Below are positions 44,460 to 57,690 of a DNA stretch of 64,000 nt, piece by piece. Source of the stretch: Trichostrongylus colubriformis (lineage: Eukaryota > Nematoda > Chromadorea > Rhabditida > Trichostrongylidae); the NCBI GenBank assembly GCA_963978905.1, contig OZ022259.1, forward strand, positions 51,664,727-51,728,726, given 5' to 3'. A program made the translations under genes and the position numbers. The notes under the pieces are model-generated. The model made no database searches. It worked only from the letters and a program-made list of their open reading frames with translations, and was not told where the DNA came from. Within the stretch, counting starts at the first letter, position 1. Each line of letters opens with the position of its first letter.

Positions 44460-44830
44460 GAAAAACAATGTGAGGCTCCAAGAATTTTATTTCAAAGGGC
44501 TCCAAAGAGTCCACAAAATATGTATTGCGAAAGAAATTAAAGCCTATTGGCGAGTTTGAAAGAAATTCAAGCCTAGGCTTGCCTGCCAGAAGGCTCGAAT
44601 TCCTTTCACAATATTTTCTGGAATCTTTGAAGTCTTTCGAAATAAAGGTTTCAGAGCCCACATTTTTTCACAAATAACAATTAGCATTAAATGCTCATTG
44701 TTATTGGTGAAAAAAAGCCGATAGGCTCAAAATTCTCTTGCAATATTTTGTTGAATCTTTGAAGATTTTTGAAATAAAGGTTTCGGAGCATCACATTGTT
44801 TTTCACACCTGGCAAAGAGCATCAAATGGA
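44460..44830. repeat. Dispersed 'GAGGCTTCGAAA' family, tandem part
   Basis: A unit of about 133 bp occurs twice: AATCTTTGAAGTCTTTCGAA at 44622 and AATCTTTGAAGATTTTTGAA at 44755, each followed by ATAAAGGTTTC and a CACATT run. Related short copies are at 48582, 52180, 54725, 55152 and 61178. Confidence 0.55.
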
Positions 44831-45502
44831 GATGTCATCTGTACCCCTACTCACTTGGCCTTATTTACCGACTAATGCTTTTTTGGGCACCACATGACGC
44901 CTTGATTTTCGTACCTCGTCATTGTTACCTCGCAGCTTAAGTGCGAAGAGTTTGCACTGTAGCTGAGAAAATTTTCATTTGTGTCCAAGTTCGTTTTCAT
45001 TTGTAGTGCTTTATACCCACCCCTGCGAACGGTTTGAGACTCAACTATATTCGTCGCTTCCAGGATTGTGCTGCGAGCTGCACAGAACCACGTGAATGTC
45101 TCCGATTATTTTCAGAGGACCGGATGGAAGTTGACCTGACTAAGCGCGGGCAGGTCCATGGCAATGTGCCTGACCACTACCAGAAGGGCCAGTAGTGTCA
45201 AGGTTATACAGGACTAGTATTACTAAAAAGTGATGTATTTTGGTATTACGCTTCGTCAAAGCTCTGGCGTGTAGCGCACTGAACTTATACATGGAACACT
45301 TCGCACGGATTCGCAGCAGTATACCATATGATGACAGGATTCCATCACCAAAGACCTAATCTCACAAGTAACCCAGGAATCTTATAGGAGGTACAGATAT
45401 CGATTAGTGCATCGTTTTGGATGGTTTTATGTTCGCAGATGTAGCCTTAGCCAACGAAGCATGTGCAACGGTCAGGACCGCGAGTCTTTGTACGACAAGC
45501 AG

Positions 45503-45710
45503 GGGTGGGGGTCGCTAGGTCGAATTTCCGCGCGGCCGCGCGCGACGAGCGGCGCGGCGGGTGCGAGTACCAGGCAGGGCATGGCAGCCTTCAAGCGAGG
45601 CCTTGGGAGCCTCGGTCGGGCTCCCAAGGGCAATCAATTCGGAGAGTCGTACTGGTGCCGCCGCCAGTGCCACTCCGCGAAGCGGAAATTCGACCTAGCG
45701 ACCCCCACCC
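45503..45710. mobile_element. GC-rich 208-bp MITE
   Basis: The 29-bp inverted ends are perfect; they start GGGTGGGGGTCGCTAGGTCG. The interior is very GC-rich against an AT-rich background and includes a GGGAGCC..GGCTCCC hairpin. A frame at 45407-45787 runs through it, which is probably a consequence of the high GC and not a gene. Confidence 0.8.
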
Positions 45711-46089
45711 GGCAAGCAGACGGTACTGTTAAGGTGATCCCGGCAGCTTCCCTCAGTGCACCCATGCAAGACAACAGCGAAGCGTGACTTTCTTGCATAG
45801 GTGTATCGTAGAGCATCTGCTGCTGCTGTTTGTGTGTTAATAATACACAGACCCACACCGAAAAGTAGGGAAGAGTAAACATCATACGGAAGTCTAGTGA
45901 TCATCGCAGTGTAGCTCAATACCACGATAGCAAAGGAGAGTTTACCGCTAATTCCCGAGCAAACGATGTTCGGCTGCATAAAGAGGAGACAACAGCACAA
46001 CTATTTGGAATGCGAACACATACCCCACCTTTCATAGCAATGGGCGCAAAAACAGATTTAAAATCTCGGCTTGCCACCACTCAAAGAGC

Positions 46090-46400
46090 TTTTAAAGGGT
46101 TGCAATAATATACAATAAAGGCTATATACAGAAGAGCAATGTCAACATAAGAACAATGTTTTTGAAAAAATGATAGCAGTAGCATGCGCATTGTTTATCC
46201 ACTAATGTGTGACCACTCGCAAAAAAGTTCAAGAGAGAAAGAGTTTTCGAAGGGTCGCAATAATATACAACAAAGGCTGGTATACTGAAGACCAGTGTCA
46301 ACATAAGAACAATGTTTTTGAAAAAATGATGGCAATAGCATGCGCGTTATTTATCCACTAATGTAGGACCACTCGCAAAAAAAGTTCAATAAAGTGACCA
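46090..46400. repeat. Tandem duplication of about 157 bp
   Basis: GTCAACATAAGAACAATG with TTTTTGAAAAAATGAT occurs at 46141 and again at 46297, with collinear flanks (CAATAATATACAAYAAAGGC, TTATCCACTAATGT, ACCACTCGCAAAAAA). The two copies are about 90% alike. Confidence 0.85.
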
Positions 46401-47723
46401 TAGAAAGATTTTGAATAGCTGATGAGCTTGGACAAACGCTAATCCTAGGAGTGGTCCATATGCAATGCAACGCCTCAGGGGTGCACCCGTGGGTGAGAAT
46501 TCGCACCACGGGTTGCGGGGTACGACGGAACGCGACGCGGTAAGTTGGGTCCTAGAATAATTGCACGGCGCTGTTAAAGACACCGCACGTCGTTGCTGTA
46601 CAATAGCTTCAGAACCTAGATGAGCAGCCCCCTAGCTCTCAGCATCGCTTCCTACGAGGCACCCCGCTAAGCCAAATCCCCACACAAGGCTGGACAGCCC
46701 TACGCCTCCAGCTTCATTAGGAACCCATCCAGACATGAATTCCCGCGGGAGAATTATGGTCCAGTGTGCTTTCCTTGTTCTGTGCCTTGCTGGTGGTGAC
46801 TTCAGACTTTGGAACTGTCTATGAGTTGCGTGATCTGAGGTGTCATCACCGTCACGTTCATTCGAAAAAGGAATCAAGTTTGTAAGTGGAAGAAACAGTC
46901 GGAAACCATACACAGGCAACAATCTTATGTTTGAAACAACAGGAATCGTGCGAAACCCCGGCTTTAGATCTCGCCAAATTTCCCCTAAACTATAGTTGCC
47001 CTAATGGCACATGTCAAACATCGTGCAGTGTTCCAGATTCCGCTAGACGATGGCGCGATTCAGGCGCATCATTCACCCAGTCTACACGTACCTTTTCCCT
47101 TCCGCATCAATTGCGCGTTCGCCTGAACCGCCTGATTGACATGCATCTTTTCCCATCCCATGAATCGCGCAATCGCCTGAATCACATCGATATGCATCTT
47201 TTTCCTATCGCTTGAATCGCGACCTTTAAACCTTTGAACAATACCGTACATAAATCGTTGAGATAAGTGCTCTGCCATGAGTTTCGCGCCTTAATTGAAA
47301 TTTCAGTGTGGAAAGCGGCTAGTTGAAATGACGTCCAACTCACTCAACACATGAACTGGCTCGTGTTCCCGGTTCACATTTCGAAAGAACCCCCTCCTCG
47401 AATAATTTCGCAGATCTAGTAATGCATTCCTCAGCATCCGTTGGACAGTACGATCCCGTTCTCATCCAAAAATAGCTGAAAATGGAGGAGTCACGCATAC
47501 GGTGGTCACTATACACAAAATCTTGATTAGAAAATCAAGGAAATTCGCTTTACAAATGATCAAATACAGCAGGAGGAGCAATCTGGTTGTTCGTAAAGAA
47601 GGAGCATCTTTCATAATAGAGCGCTAGCATCTCAAGAAGAAGGTGATTGGTTATTATTAATCATACGCATTGGTTGACAGCGTACCACCGGAATGTAAAG
47701 CAGACCCTCATGGCTTCGACATA

Positions 47724-48228
47724 CAGTAGCGCTCAAAAGTCTTCGGTCGAATGGTTTTTTACTTTGGTTTTCCACTTGTAACTTTTTTGCGACTTGACCG
47801 ACCTAAGAGGAATTTTAGTATGTTGTAACTGGAGACACTGCATACATGATATACTATTTTGGCGCTCAACGGTGTAAGTTACGTGGTTAAATGCAATTTT
47901 TTGATTTTGGAGTGCCATCCCTATGCCGTGCAGCTGTGCCGCTGTCATCAAAAGTCGTGGTCTCTCTACAAAATATTGATGATCTCTGAGGCTCGCTCGT
48001 TTTGTTCTTGTAAAGAAAGCCGCTTTTCTTGACCAAGCCTTTTTCTTTTTTTGGGTGGTCTTGTAGTAAATTCTTGTGAAAAACCATGAAAAGATTCAAG
48101 CGGTACTCAAGTAGAAAAAAATGATGACAATAGGTTCAGGCACCACATATTAAAATTTTGTCAAATTTGGTCAAGAAGAAAAAAAGTTATGACAAAAAAG
48201 TTTTGGCCGAGACTTTTGAGCGCTACTG
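47724..48228. mobile_element. Tc1/mariner-type MITE, copy 2 (505 bp)
   Basis: The inverted orientation of the 17746-18253 element, with the same ends (CAGTAGCGCTCAAAAGTC). The left flank is TA; the right flank is AA, so one target base has mutated. Confidence 0.8.
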
Positions 48229-48722
48229 AATGCTCAGTGAAGTGGCATGCAGCAAAACTCGTACAAGCAAGGACCATCGAAAAGAACAGGAGTCACTCTC
48301 CGCGTTTTTGGTTAATGAGTTTCAACTTTTTCTGAGATCTTGTTCTAACTTAATCTAACCAGAATGTGTCAACCGTAAAGCTTCACCTGGCTCGGAGGGT
48401 ATCGTAGGAATCTCCTTCCAGCAGCTTTCTCATATAACGCTGAAACGCATAAAATTGGTCTATGATCAAGAAATGATTTTGTGATCACTGCAAGGTACGA
48501 GAGCTTGCTTTCCTGTTCCCTCATAAATACTTCATAATTATCCATCTCAGAGCCTCATGTCGATTTGAATTCAAGAAGACAGTATGAGGCTCCAAAGCTT
48601 ATTGAGAGATACGTGGGGAGGTATTAGGAAAATGTTGCAAAACAAATTTGGCCCTCTAGACAAGCCTTCAGCACCCGATACCTCCCCAATGTCTGGAATT
48701 TATAGTGTCAAACCTTCTATGA

Positions 48723-48965
48723 ATGAAACGATTAGTCTGTCTGTTTGTTTGCATGTACGTTTCTATTACAAAAATGGGCATCACTAAAAAACAACCTGTA
48801 AATATGGACAGTTTGAAGTGGGGATGGTGTAGGATAAGAGGTAAGGAGCACACACGAACTAAACTAAGCCCTACCCATTGTAGGCGGAGCGTGCACTGAA
48901 ATGTTTGGCACTCGAACCGAAAATTGCTTATTAGGTTCCAGGGTTGCTCAAACATGGGGAAAAAA
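48723..48965 (+). repeat. Helitron-like repeat, copy B
   Basis: It starts in AAACGATTAGTCTGTCTG, without the TATATAA start. The body is like 58575-58760 (inverted): TGTAGGCGGAGCGTGCACTG matches CACTGTACGCTCCGCC-type sequence there. Confidence 0.55.
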
Positions 48966-50247
48966 TGGGATAAGGTCAGCCATTAGTTTTTGAAAGATAT
49001 GTCGCGCGCAGTATGTGGGCCTACAAAAAAAGTAACTCGGTTCCAACGTAGGGTGGAGACTAGAACAAAGGTCATCAACGTTCAAGCCATCTTGAACACC
49101 TTTGAAGTAAGCGGAGACATGTCACAATGGACGGGACATGTAATTACACAATGGGCTCATGGTAAAATCTGTCGGATGGCGCTCACTGCAAGAATCGCAA
49201 TTAATTTGGACCATTTGCGATGTTGGGCGGAGCTCAAACAAAATTCTTTCGATTCCGAAAGCATGGGCGCGGTAGAGTGAAAGAAAGATCAATAGAATCG
49301 AAAGGCAAGTGCTGCTCACAAGGAATGGGCACCCAGTGAGCGGAACCAAAAACAAAAGATGCGAATCACGACGTGAGATAGTATTGAGACTGAGGTAATT
49401 CCACCATTTATAAGAAGGAGAGCGATAGTTGGACTACATGAGTAGGTGAATCAATCGCACAAACAAATTCATAAAATACCAGTATCGATGGAAAACATCG
49501 GGTATGGATAGAGCCGGAAATGGGTAATGAACAACTCCAACCTCAGCTCATAAAAGCCACCTTCACTGTTTAAGGACCCCTCACTGAATGATGGCCTTGC
49601 CCTGCATACCTTTGGTATCATTTCATCTTTGCCCCCTGCGGTTTGATAGTGCATGTGTGCGGGTTCAGCAAGAATTTGATCAGCCCATGGAAAACCCGCC
49701 GTTGTTCTATTGTTCCATTCATTTGTTCGTTCGTCAACTAAATAAAGGACTTCATCAACGACTTCCACCCAACACCCCATAACATTCAGCTACTGAAACT
49801 TTCATTCAAAGCCCTGCGCAACTCTCATGGCGTAGGTAGGTAAGGCCGCGTTCACACTTTGCGATTTTGCGATTTTGCGACCGCGATTTTGCGATTTTGG
49901 CTTTCTTGCAGGATTTCCTTTAGTAATTTTTTATTTTAGAACGTGCTTATCCTATATTTGTGTTTGTTTTGTGTTTTATGTGTGTGGGTTGTGTGTTTTA
50001 TCGTACATGCTGTCCATAGTAATTGATTTACAACCACTATGCTCTTATTAGTTGCTGTAATGTTTACTTCCTTCTCGTAACCCACACTTGTTTGCTTTCT
50101 CAGAGTCGATGGTTTCTTTTTCGCTGTGATTTGATTTGTTGGAGATGTTATTTTTTTAATTTTTTGAGAAATGGAGATGTTAATTTTGCACCGCACGTAA
50201 ATTCGGTAAGTTTATCTGAATTCTTGCCGATTCCTCGTGATTGCTTA

Positions 50248-50629
50248 GTTCTTTTCCTATTTATAAGAGCCTGCGAATTGCGCAGTATTTTCAAACCGTT
50301 GTTTTGGTGGTGTATCGAGAATATTGTCTTTTAACTGTATGCATAACATCATGGCAGGTGCTATGAACAGTACAGGATCGCATATCTTTCCAACGAAGGG
50401 ACGTGTTCCCACCTACGCTTTCATTGTGAAGTGCAATAATATCTCCATCATAGGAACTCTTAATTTTTTTGCTTCGCCATTTTCCCCGGTAAGTGGCTTT
50501 TTATTGCAGGTGGGAAAGTTCTCTATGTTAACACGAGTATAGAGAATGTGATATTCAAATTTCGTGCTAACAGAACCGTACGTGCAGTACGTTTTCTTTA
50601 GATGGCAAGTATGTGTAGACGTAGCTTTG
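50248..50629 (+). other. Unpaired segment in the left arm of the foldback
   Basis: It is absent from the right arm. It contains a TATTTATAAG box, then an open frame MHNIMAGAMNSTGSHIFPTK and on to FASPFSP, ended by a GTAAGTGG donor-like site. It may be a captured host exon or a remnant of the element's own gene. No homology recognised. Confidence 0.3.
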
Positions 50630-50911
50630 ATTTTGCTTCACGTATTCACATTAATATTTCTACGAAATCGTAGCGGGACGGCCAGGTTGATGATGTTGAT
50701 GTTGTTGATGTTGCTGTTGTGTTGATGATCTTGAGTAATGTTTTTGATCGATGTGACTTTAATTGATGTTTTTTGTTGTTGTGTACATAAGTGAAGTTCT
50801 ATTTGCAAATGTGAAGGTAATGATCGAATAAATTGTTGTTGGCGATCGTTTTATTGCAGTTTTGCAGCGAGTACGGGAGTACGAAGGGGTCAGCCAATTC
50901 TTTCTTCATCC

Positions 50912-51285
50912 ATCAAATACAAGAAAGCCATTACACGCTTCATATATTACTAGGTACTCGAAGTGATTAAGGGGAAAAGAGCATAGGGGTACTCTATCTA
51001 TATATTCAGTTGCTCACAGGTTCGAGTTGTATACTCACGTCCAAGCATGGCAGCTCGTTTGTACACTCTCAGTTCTAATCGACTAAGATTCTCTACAATG
51101 AATGGAAGTGCTCTTTGTGCGAACTTCGAGCTCCTATACGAGCAGACCGTTGTTACCGTTTGATGAAAGGGCTTTTTGAAGAGTCTGAAGCGTATCTGCA
51201 ATCGTCAACTTGAGATGTGAGCGGATAAAACTTTAGACAAATCTCCTTTGAAAGAACCACTGGTGGAAAATGTTCACAGATGAAA
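50912..51285 (-). other. Spacer of the foldback element
   Basis: The minus frame 51201-50998 reads MQIRFRLFKKPFHQTV .. RALPFIVENLSRLELRVYKR. It is unrecognised and could be a captured fragment or chance. Confidence 0.25.
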
Positions 51286-52385
51286 TTGGCTTCCTTGGTT
51301 GATCCCTTTCGTACTGCCGTACTCGTTGCAAAACTGCGAAGTTAACGATCGCCAACGACAGTTTATTCGATCACTTTTCAATTCTCTCGATCGTTTGCAA
51401 ATACAGCCTCACTTATGAACACAACAACAAAAAACATCAGCAGGTAAAGTCACATCGATCAAAAACATCAATTAAGGTCATCAACACAACAACAACATCA
51501 ACAACATCAACAACATTAACCTGCAATGTCGTCAGGCTACGATTTCGTAGGAATATTAATGTGAAATGGTGAAGCAAAAGCAAAAGCAATCACGAAGAAT
51601 CAGCAAGAACTCAGATAAACTTACCGAATTTACGTGTGGTCAAAAAATAACATCTCCATTTCTCAAAAAATCAGAGAATAACATCTCCAACAAATGAAAT
51701 CACATCGAATAAGAAGCCATCGACTCTGAAAAAGCAAACAAGTGTGGGTTACAAAAATGAAATAAACATTACAGCAACTGGTAAGAGCATAATGGTTGTA
51801 AATCAATTACTATGGACAACGATAAATCACTTAACCCACATACATAAATCACTTAACCCACATACATAAAACACATAAAACACAAAACAAACACAAATCT
51901 GAGAAGCACGTTCATAATAAGAAATTACTAAAGAAAATCCTGCAAGAAAGCCAAAATCGCAAAATCGCAAAATCGCGGTCGCAACATCGCAAAGTCGCAG
52001 AGCCGCAAAATCGCAAAGTGTGAAGGCGGCCTAAGGATAGGTTTCTCGGCAGCTTCATGTCAGTCCGCTAAACAGTGAACTGTTGATAGAAAAATAATTT
52101 CCACTTTGCCAGGTTAGAACAAGCACTAGAGCCCCAAAGCAAGCGTATAGACACAAATTTCTCTTGCAACATTTTTGACTTAGAGCCTTGTAGAATCTTT
52201 GGGAGTCATTTCTAATAAAATTCGAAGCCTTGTATAATTTATATATGAAAGGCAGCTGGAGAGGTAAGGAGAAAAAGATAACTGAGAACACATATTCTCT
52301 GAAAATAAACTGAAGTGATGTGTGGCGAGACTCACATCGAGAATACGCGGCTTGAGGTCTTATCACGACCACGCAACATGGTATG

Positions 52386-52915
52386 TCGTCCTGCAGTTCA
52401 TTAGCCGGGCAAGTTGCCAGCGAGAGCGCGACAACGCTTGCTGCTGGCTGATTGAGCATCTCCGCCCGTCTGCAGTCTATCCTCAGCTAGTGAAGGGGAA
52501 GGACACGAGAGAGAAGGCGGTTTCTGTTGTACTCAGTCGCGGCCCATCATATGCAAAATTATGCAGAGGCTATGGATGTGAGAAAAGAAAGAAAGAAAGA
52601 AAAATGTTCCCATTCCCACTTTGAGAGTCACTTCACAAATAGTGTCTCACAAGTGACATCAGACCGAAGCGTTGCCGAGGTCGGGGCAAGAGTGTACACA
52701 CGTGCCACACAAATCCTGATGGAATTTGTTCTGGCTGATTTCTGGTTCGAAAGAGGGCCAAAGTTTAATGACGCTACTAGTCGTACGGCCTGCCGTTCAT
52801 CCGGTCGGGGGAGCTGCCGGTGACAACGTTCGACGCCGACTGATCCAGCCCTTCGCCTGTCTGCAATCTAATTACGGCTGGTGACGAAGAGGGCACCGAA
52901 GAAAAAGGTTTTCGT
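52386..52915 (+). repeat. Pair of direct ~130-bp repeats
   Basis: 52386-52530 and 52790-52915 share CGKCCTGCMGTTCAT-type, GACAACG, CTGATTGAGC/CTGATCCAGC, CTGTCTGCARTCTA and GAAGGCGGTTT/AAAAAGGTTT segments. I estimate 60-65% identity. Nature unknown. Confidence 0.45.
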
Positions 52916-52919
52916 GTTC

Positions 52920-55230
52920 CAAATTCTCGGGTTTTGCGCCGTTTCACTCCGTTCCTTTTCAAATGCTACACTGCTGAGCACCCCTACATTCATACTCCAT
53001 AATCTTCTAAATTCACATCTCTGGGTGTCTTTAAATGAACGTACTAACCTGAAACAACTTCAAATCCTTCTCTGTTGAAATGTGGCTACGTATGTGACGA
53101 AGCCCTGCGTATGCCGCCTCCAACGAAGTGTAGACCTTAAATCTGGTTTTTATTTACCAATATGGTGAACCATTCACTCAATTTTGGACGGTGATAGACG
53201 AGAGTCTGTATGCACTTCTTTTCACAGAGTCAATCAGTAAACTATCTCATGAACATCTTTGCAGCAAGCCAAGGAGAACAACCTTCGGTGGATGTGCACT
53301 TAATACATAGGAGTGCTTACCAAGAAATTTCATAGCTCGGTTCCACGAGAGTATAAGGAGCGGGAAAAATCGATGCAGATCAACTCTACCCTGCAGTTAC
53401 AATTCCCCTCACTCTAAAATGAAGCAGAGCCGTCAAACTAGGGGTTGGTTGCTAAAGTGACGAAGCTGACGCAAGTAATAACACTGAGCGTGGCCCAAGT
53501 TGTCATATTCATCGGATTATCCGTTTTTGCTTGAAAAGCCGGGCCGAGGAGATTCCTAGAAGAAGCTGTAGGAAACATGCAACTGATAAATTACAGCCGC
53601 AGAAGTGGGAATCAGAGGGTCATGGGCTATCTCTCAAATATGGCTCGCATGACTTCTTTGTAAGGAAATGATGACGGACAGCGAGCCATATCAGTGTATG
53701 AGATCAGACTTAAGAAAATATGTGAGTGTGCGTTGATAGAGTTAGCAATCAGGATAGTAAGCTAGCTGCTTCATCTACGCGGTGTGTTTGGAAATTCTCC
53801 AAAGCTGATGTTTGTCACCATACAAATAGGAGTAGAAGTGCCTAGAGCTTTGGGAAATATACCTTTTTGCGTTTCAAGCGCTCCACGAGTCGTAGCACAG
53901 TGATGTAATCTACGCGATTTATTGCAGCAGCTGCGAAGGCATCATTAATAATGGCGGTTATCGTATAACTGCTGTATATCTGAAACCAAAATCACATTGG
54001 ACGTGTGGATACAAAGGCTTGAAGTTATATCCTTCTCCAGGTAGGATGGAACCACTTCTTCATGAACACAGCAAGCGCTGCTTTGCTCATGGTAAAGTGT
54101 CTAGTTGAGAGACTGAGTTTCCGTCGTCTTTTATCTATTCATTTTAACACCGAATCTTCTGTCGTGGAACCAACACTGATATTTTGGAAGAGCTCTGATT
54201 ACACTACAGAAATTTCGTGCCTTATGAACAGTCGGATTTTGTTCTCAATACATGTTTTTAGAATATAAGCTTTGGCTGGCAAATACTGCTTTCCACGCTT
54301 GACCCTTTGTATTCAAGGAAGAACTACAAAAACAACTCGAAAACCAGCGATAGGAAGGTACAGATGCAGGAAAAACTCAAGAGCCTAAGGTCAAGGCCGA
54401 CCTGGACTTCCACACCAGGAAATCGTGAGATACACGTGGTGGCATGGGAGGCTAGGACACTAGAGAATGCTTCAGAAGGTTGGAAGGGTCAATAAATTTG
54501 AACCCCGCTGAATGAGGGCAACCAACTGGGAAAAATCCTTAGAGAGACCAAGTGTTTCTCCTCCGACATCGAGCAACCTCACTCGCAAATATCCTCAAGT
54601 CCGCTCTTCACTTTTTCGATTGAAATGTTCTGCGGAACACGTCATGCTCCACAAACATTGCGCTGAGAAACTATCACCTTGTGCACGCTCTGCCACTCCA
54701 AGTGATGAAGTTATCATCAAAAATTTTGAGCACTTGGGAAGCAGACCTCGAAACTTCTTCGAGTCCTGGCCAAAAGAAATTTTCAAAAACGCATACTGTA
54801 AATAAGGGGCAGGAAGAGTTGCTATTACAGAGGATCAGTTGGTTAATTATACAACATGATTGCTGTGATATAGGGTTTCTTTGCAGATACGAAAAAGGCT
54901 TAATTTTTGTCTCAACAGGTTACCGTGTGATTACTAATGAGCTGCTGTGTGATTTTTCTCCAGCCCTCTTCGTTATAATTCTGTCTATAGAATCCACGTC
55001 TTTCAGCATTCACAACCAAAGTCGATCGCTCTGTATTTGCAAGAATGTGGAGAGGGCTATCTGAAAAGGTGGGAGCTTTCTAGTGAACTACGTCAATGTA
55101 CTTTTATCTACTGTGAAGCCCCGAACACTCATGCCATGTATAAAGACAATGTGAGCCTTCGAAACTTATTTCAGAAGACTCGAAAAGTTCTACAAAAATA
55201 TTTACATTTTTCCGTTAATCATCTGACATA
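52920..55230. other. 2.3 kb without recognisable genes
   Basis: Short frames only (up to 127 codons). Copies of the GAGGCTTCGAAA family occur near 54725 and 55152. Nothing else was identified. Confidence 0.5.
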
Positions 55231-55234
55231 AACA

Positions 55235-57690
55235 GAGAAACGGGCCATGATCTCGAACTATTCAGAAGTTGCAGCCATGTTCTTCCAATCTACTCCGGCA
55301 AACAGCTTGAAATCATCTTCCCATCGCAAACGTGGTCGTCCAGCTGACCTGCTTCCATTGGCTTCTAGTTCAATAGCCGTAATTCCCACCGTGTCTGGTC
55401 TCTTGTCATCAACTTACTGGCGTACATCCACTTGCGCTTTCTGGCTTCGACGACTACGTCTGTTCGTTTAGTCCTTGCTCGCAGTTTGCGAAGACGAAGG
55501 TCTAACATTTGGCGCTTCACCCGTCGTTGACATATTTTCAAAAGGTCCTCGGCTGTTTTGTTCAAGGCTCACGTTTCACATCCGTACAGAAGAGTGGCTA
55601 ACACGCACATGTGAAAGAAGCGTCGCTTGATCATATGTGACGTCATTCGACTTTTCAGCAATGTTCGGACTCTTCTGTTAATGTTCCACGCGGCGCCCAC
55701 CCTTCAACTTATTTCTTGTAGACGATCTTGGGGGAAACATAGAAGTTGGCCCCAAATATACGAAAGACGATACCAGCTCAATTTTTTCGCCATTGGCTAT
55801 AAGTTATGGTCCGTTAGTGGTGCTCAACATCCATTTTGTTTTGTTTGCATTTACTTCGAGCCCCGCCACCTTGGTCGCATCGATGAGTTTATTGAGCATT
55901 GCTTGTAGCCCATCGACAGTTGATGAACATAAAAAGAAGTTGTCGGCGTAGGCAAGATAATTTAGATGATACCGTTCGATCTAGCACCCTTGGTCGCCCC
56001 AGTCGATGTCACCAAGGCATGATTGGAGAGTCAAAATAAACAAGAGTGGAGATAATGAGTCACCTTGTCTAACACTTCGTTAAATATCAATCTTCATCTC
56101 CACCGAGTCCAGTACCAAAAACGATAGTCAGCAGCATACAGTTGTTTAATTATTCGAACCGTGCAGTCATCTACTCGGAACTTTTCCAACGCCTTCCAAA
56201 TAATCTCGTATTCGATGGTATCAAAAGCTTTTTGGCAGTCAATGGAAAGCATATATAGCGGCTTTCTCCATTCATATATAGCAGCTTTCTCCATTCTCAA
56301 CCAGTAAGTTGACGGACATGATGTGATCATGGGTGGAAAAGTTACGTCTGAACCCAGCTTGTTCTCTTGGTATGAACTCCGAAGCCACTTCTTCTACTCG
56401 GCGGGCCAGTGCACGGGTAAGAACTTTGAAGACAGTTGATAGTAGAGAGATTGGTCTGTAGTTGCTGATATTTAGTAGGTCACCTTTTTCGTAGAGAAGA
56501 ATGGTTTCGGCTTTGACAAGGTTTTCTGGGAACTTGTTGGACTCGAAATGCCGGTTTAGTACCTTCGCAAGGTCATCCAGGCATAGAGGCATTATACTTC
56601 GTTAATCCAGATGGGATTCCGTCCGCACCAGATGCAATTTTTCCACGAATCCTCTCACATGCGTCCCGAAGTTCGTCTGCTATAATTGGGCATCTGAATG
56701 AGCCGGCCGCCGAGAAGACGAAAGTACCGCTGTGGGATTTGTAGAGGATGTTGTAGAATGAAGTTGAACTGATCATGGCTTCGTGAAGGGTCGTTGATAG
56801 GGTGCAATCAGGATATCGGAGTTGGGTTATTTGTTACGTTCATAGGCTAACTCATGTCTTGCATGCCTTATCTTCAATTTCTACTGCGTTTTGCATGACA
56901 CGGTCGTTGTGCGTGCGAAGATCATCGGTGAGTGACCATCTAACTTGTTTGCAGAGTAGCGTGTATAGCACAATAGATGTTGATCCATTTGCTAGTACAA
57001 ACTTTTGCTTTCTTCTCTCTGCCATTAGGGCCAGTGTTCTACCAGAGATTCGCCCCACCAATTGCTGCCGTGTTTGTGCTATGGCCATGCGACTGCGCGC
57101 AGCGTGCACAAAACTTGAGATGTGAGCCGTTCACCGGACGGAGCTGTGATGCCATTGCAGCCTGTAGTTTTAGCTTGTCGAACAGTGGAGGTGATTATCT
57201 TGGCTTTTGCTGGAACTGGTAGGCCTCATGCACATCGCCAGACTTATTCGCACTATTCGATGGTCACTTCCAACGTTGCATCCGAAAAGAGTCGACACGT
57301 CGTGAACGTACTTGAGATTCTTGCACAAAACTTACAAGAATCTTAGGTACGTGGCCTTTTTCACTGCGGGTGTTTCCATTTGGACTTCTCCATGTCCATT
57401 TTCGACCAAATGGCTTTCTGGAGAATGTGTTGGCAATACTTAGACTAATTGCGTCGCAGAAGGAAAGCAGGGAAACACTTCGGTCATTTTGGTTACCAGT
57501 TCCAAAACGACCACAAGCGATTTCTTTGTTCTTCGAGCGCCCAACAACTGCAATAAAGTCGCCACACATGATTTTGGTACAAATGTGCTTTTTGTGGATG
57601 ATCTTGCAGCGTCTATTTCTTCTAGGAATCGTGCAAACCATCGTCTGGGGCTGCAGAGGTCGGTGCGTGCACTTAAATAAGGCTAACACG
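55235..57690 (-). pseudogene. Second RTE-type element, endonuclease to C-terminus
   Basis: On minus, in order: GDFIAVVGRSKNKEIACGRF, IANTFSRKPFGRKWTWRSPN (endonuclease, 57560-57370); RRKQKFVLANG (linker); LRDACERIRGKIASGADGIP (56660); AETILLYEKGDLLNISNYRP, ISLLSTVFKVLTRAL and PREQAGFRRNFSTHDHI (56540-56320); LSIDCQKAFDTIEYEIIWKA (motif A); VRQGDSLSPLLF (motif B); LNYLAYADNFFLC (motif C, where YADD is YADN); SFVYLG; LLYGCET; then RRVKRQMLDLRLRKLR, VVVEARKRKWMYASKLMTRD and TRWELRLLNWKP. The whole order fits RTE/BovB. Frames shift, stops interrupt, and the mutated motif C makes it inactive. Confidence 0.9.

Larger units (their letters stand above)
49844..52031. mobile_element. 2.2-kb foldback element, PIF/Harbinger-like ends
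   Basis: Ends GGCCGCGTTCACACTTTGCG and, inverted, GGCCGCCTTCACACTTTGCG are flanked by TAA on both sides. CGATTTTG units repeat inside each end. Arms run 49844-50911 and 51286-52031 and pair at about 85-90%. The left arm carries about 380 bp extra (50248-50629). The 374-bp spacer 50912-51285 is unpaired. No transposase was recognised. Confidence 0.85.

Noticed and set aside
45407..45787. 126-codon plus frame
   Set aside because: Its length is explained by the GC-rich palindromic MITE inside it, and it has no domain.
48990..49280. Plus frame with SQWTGHVITQ, slightly like the RTE C-terminal 'WAGHV'
   Set aside because: The match is four or five residues only, the surroundings do not align, and no RTE is adjacent.
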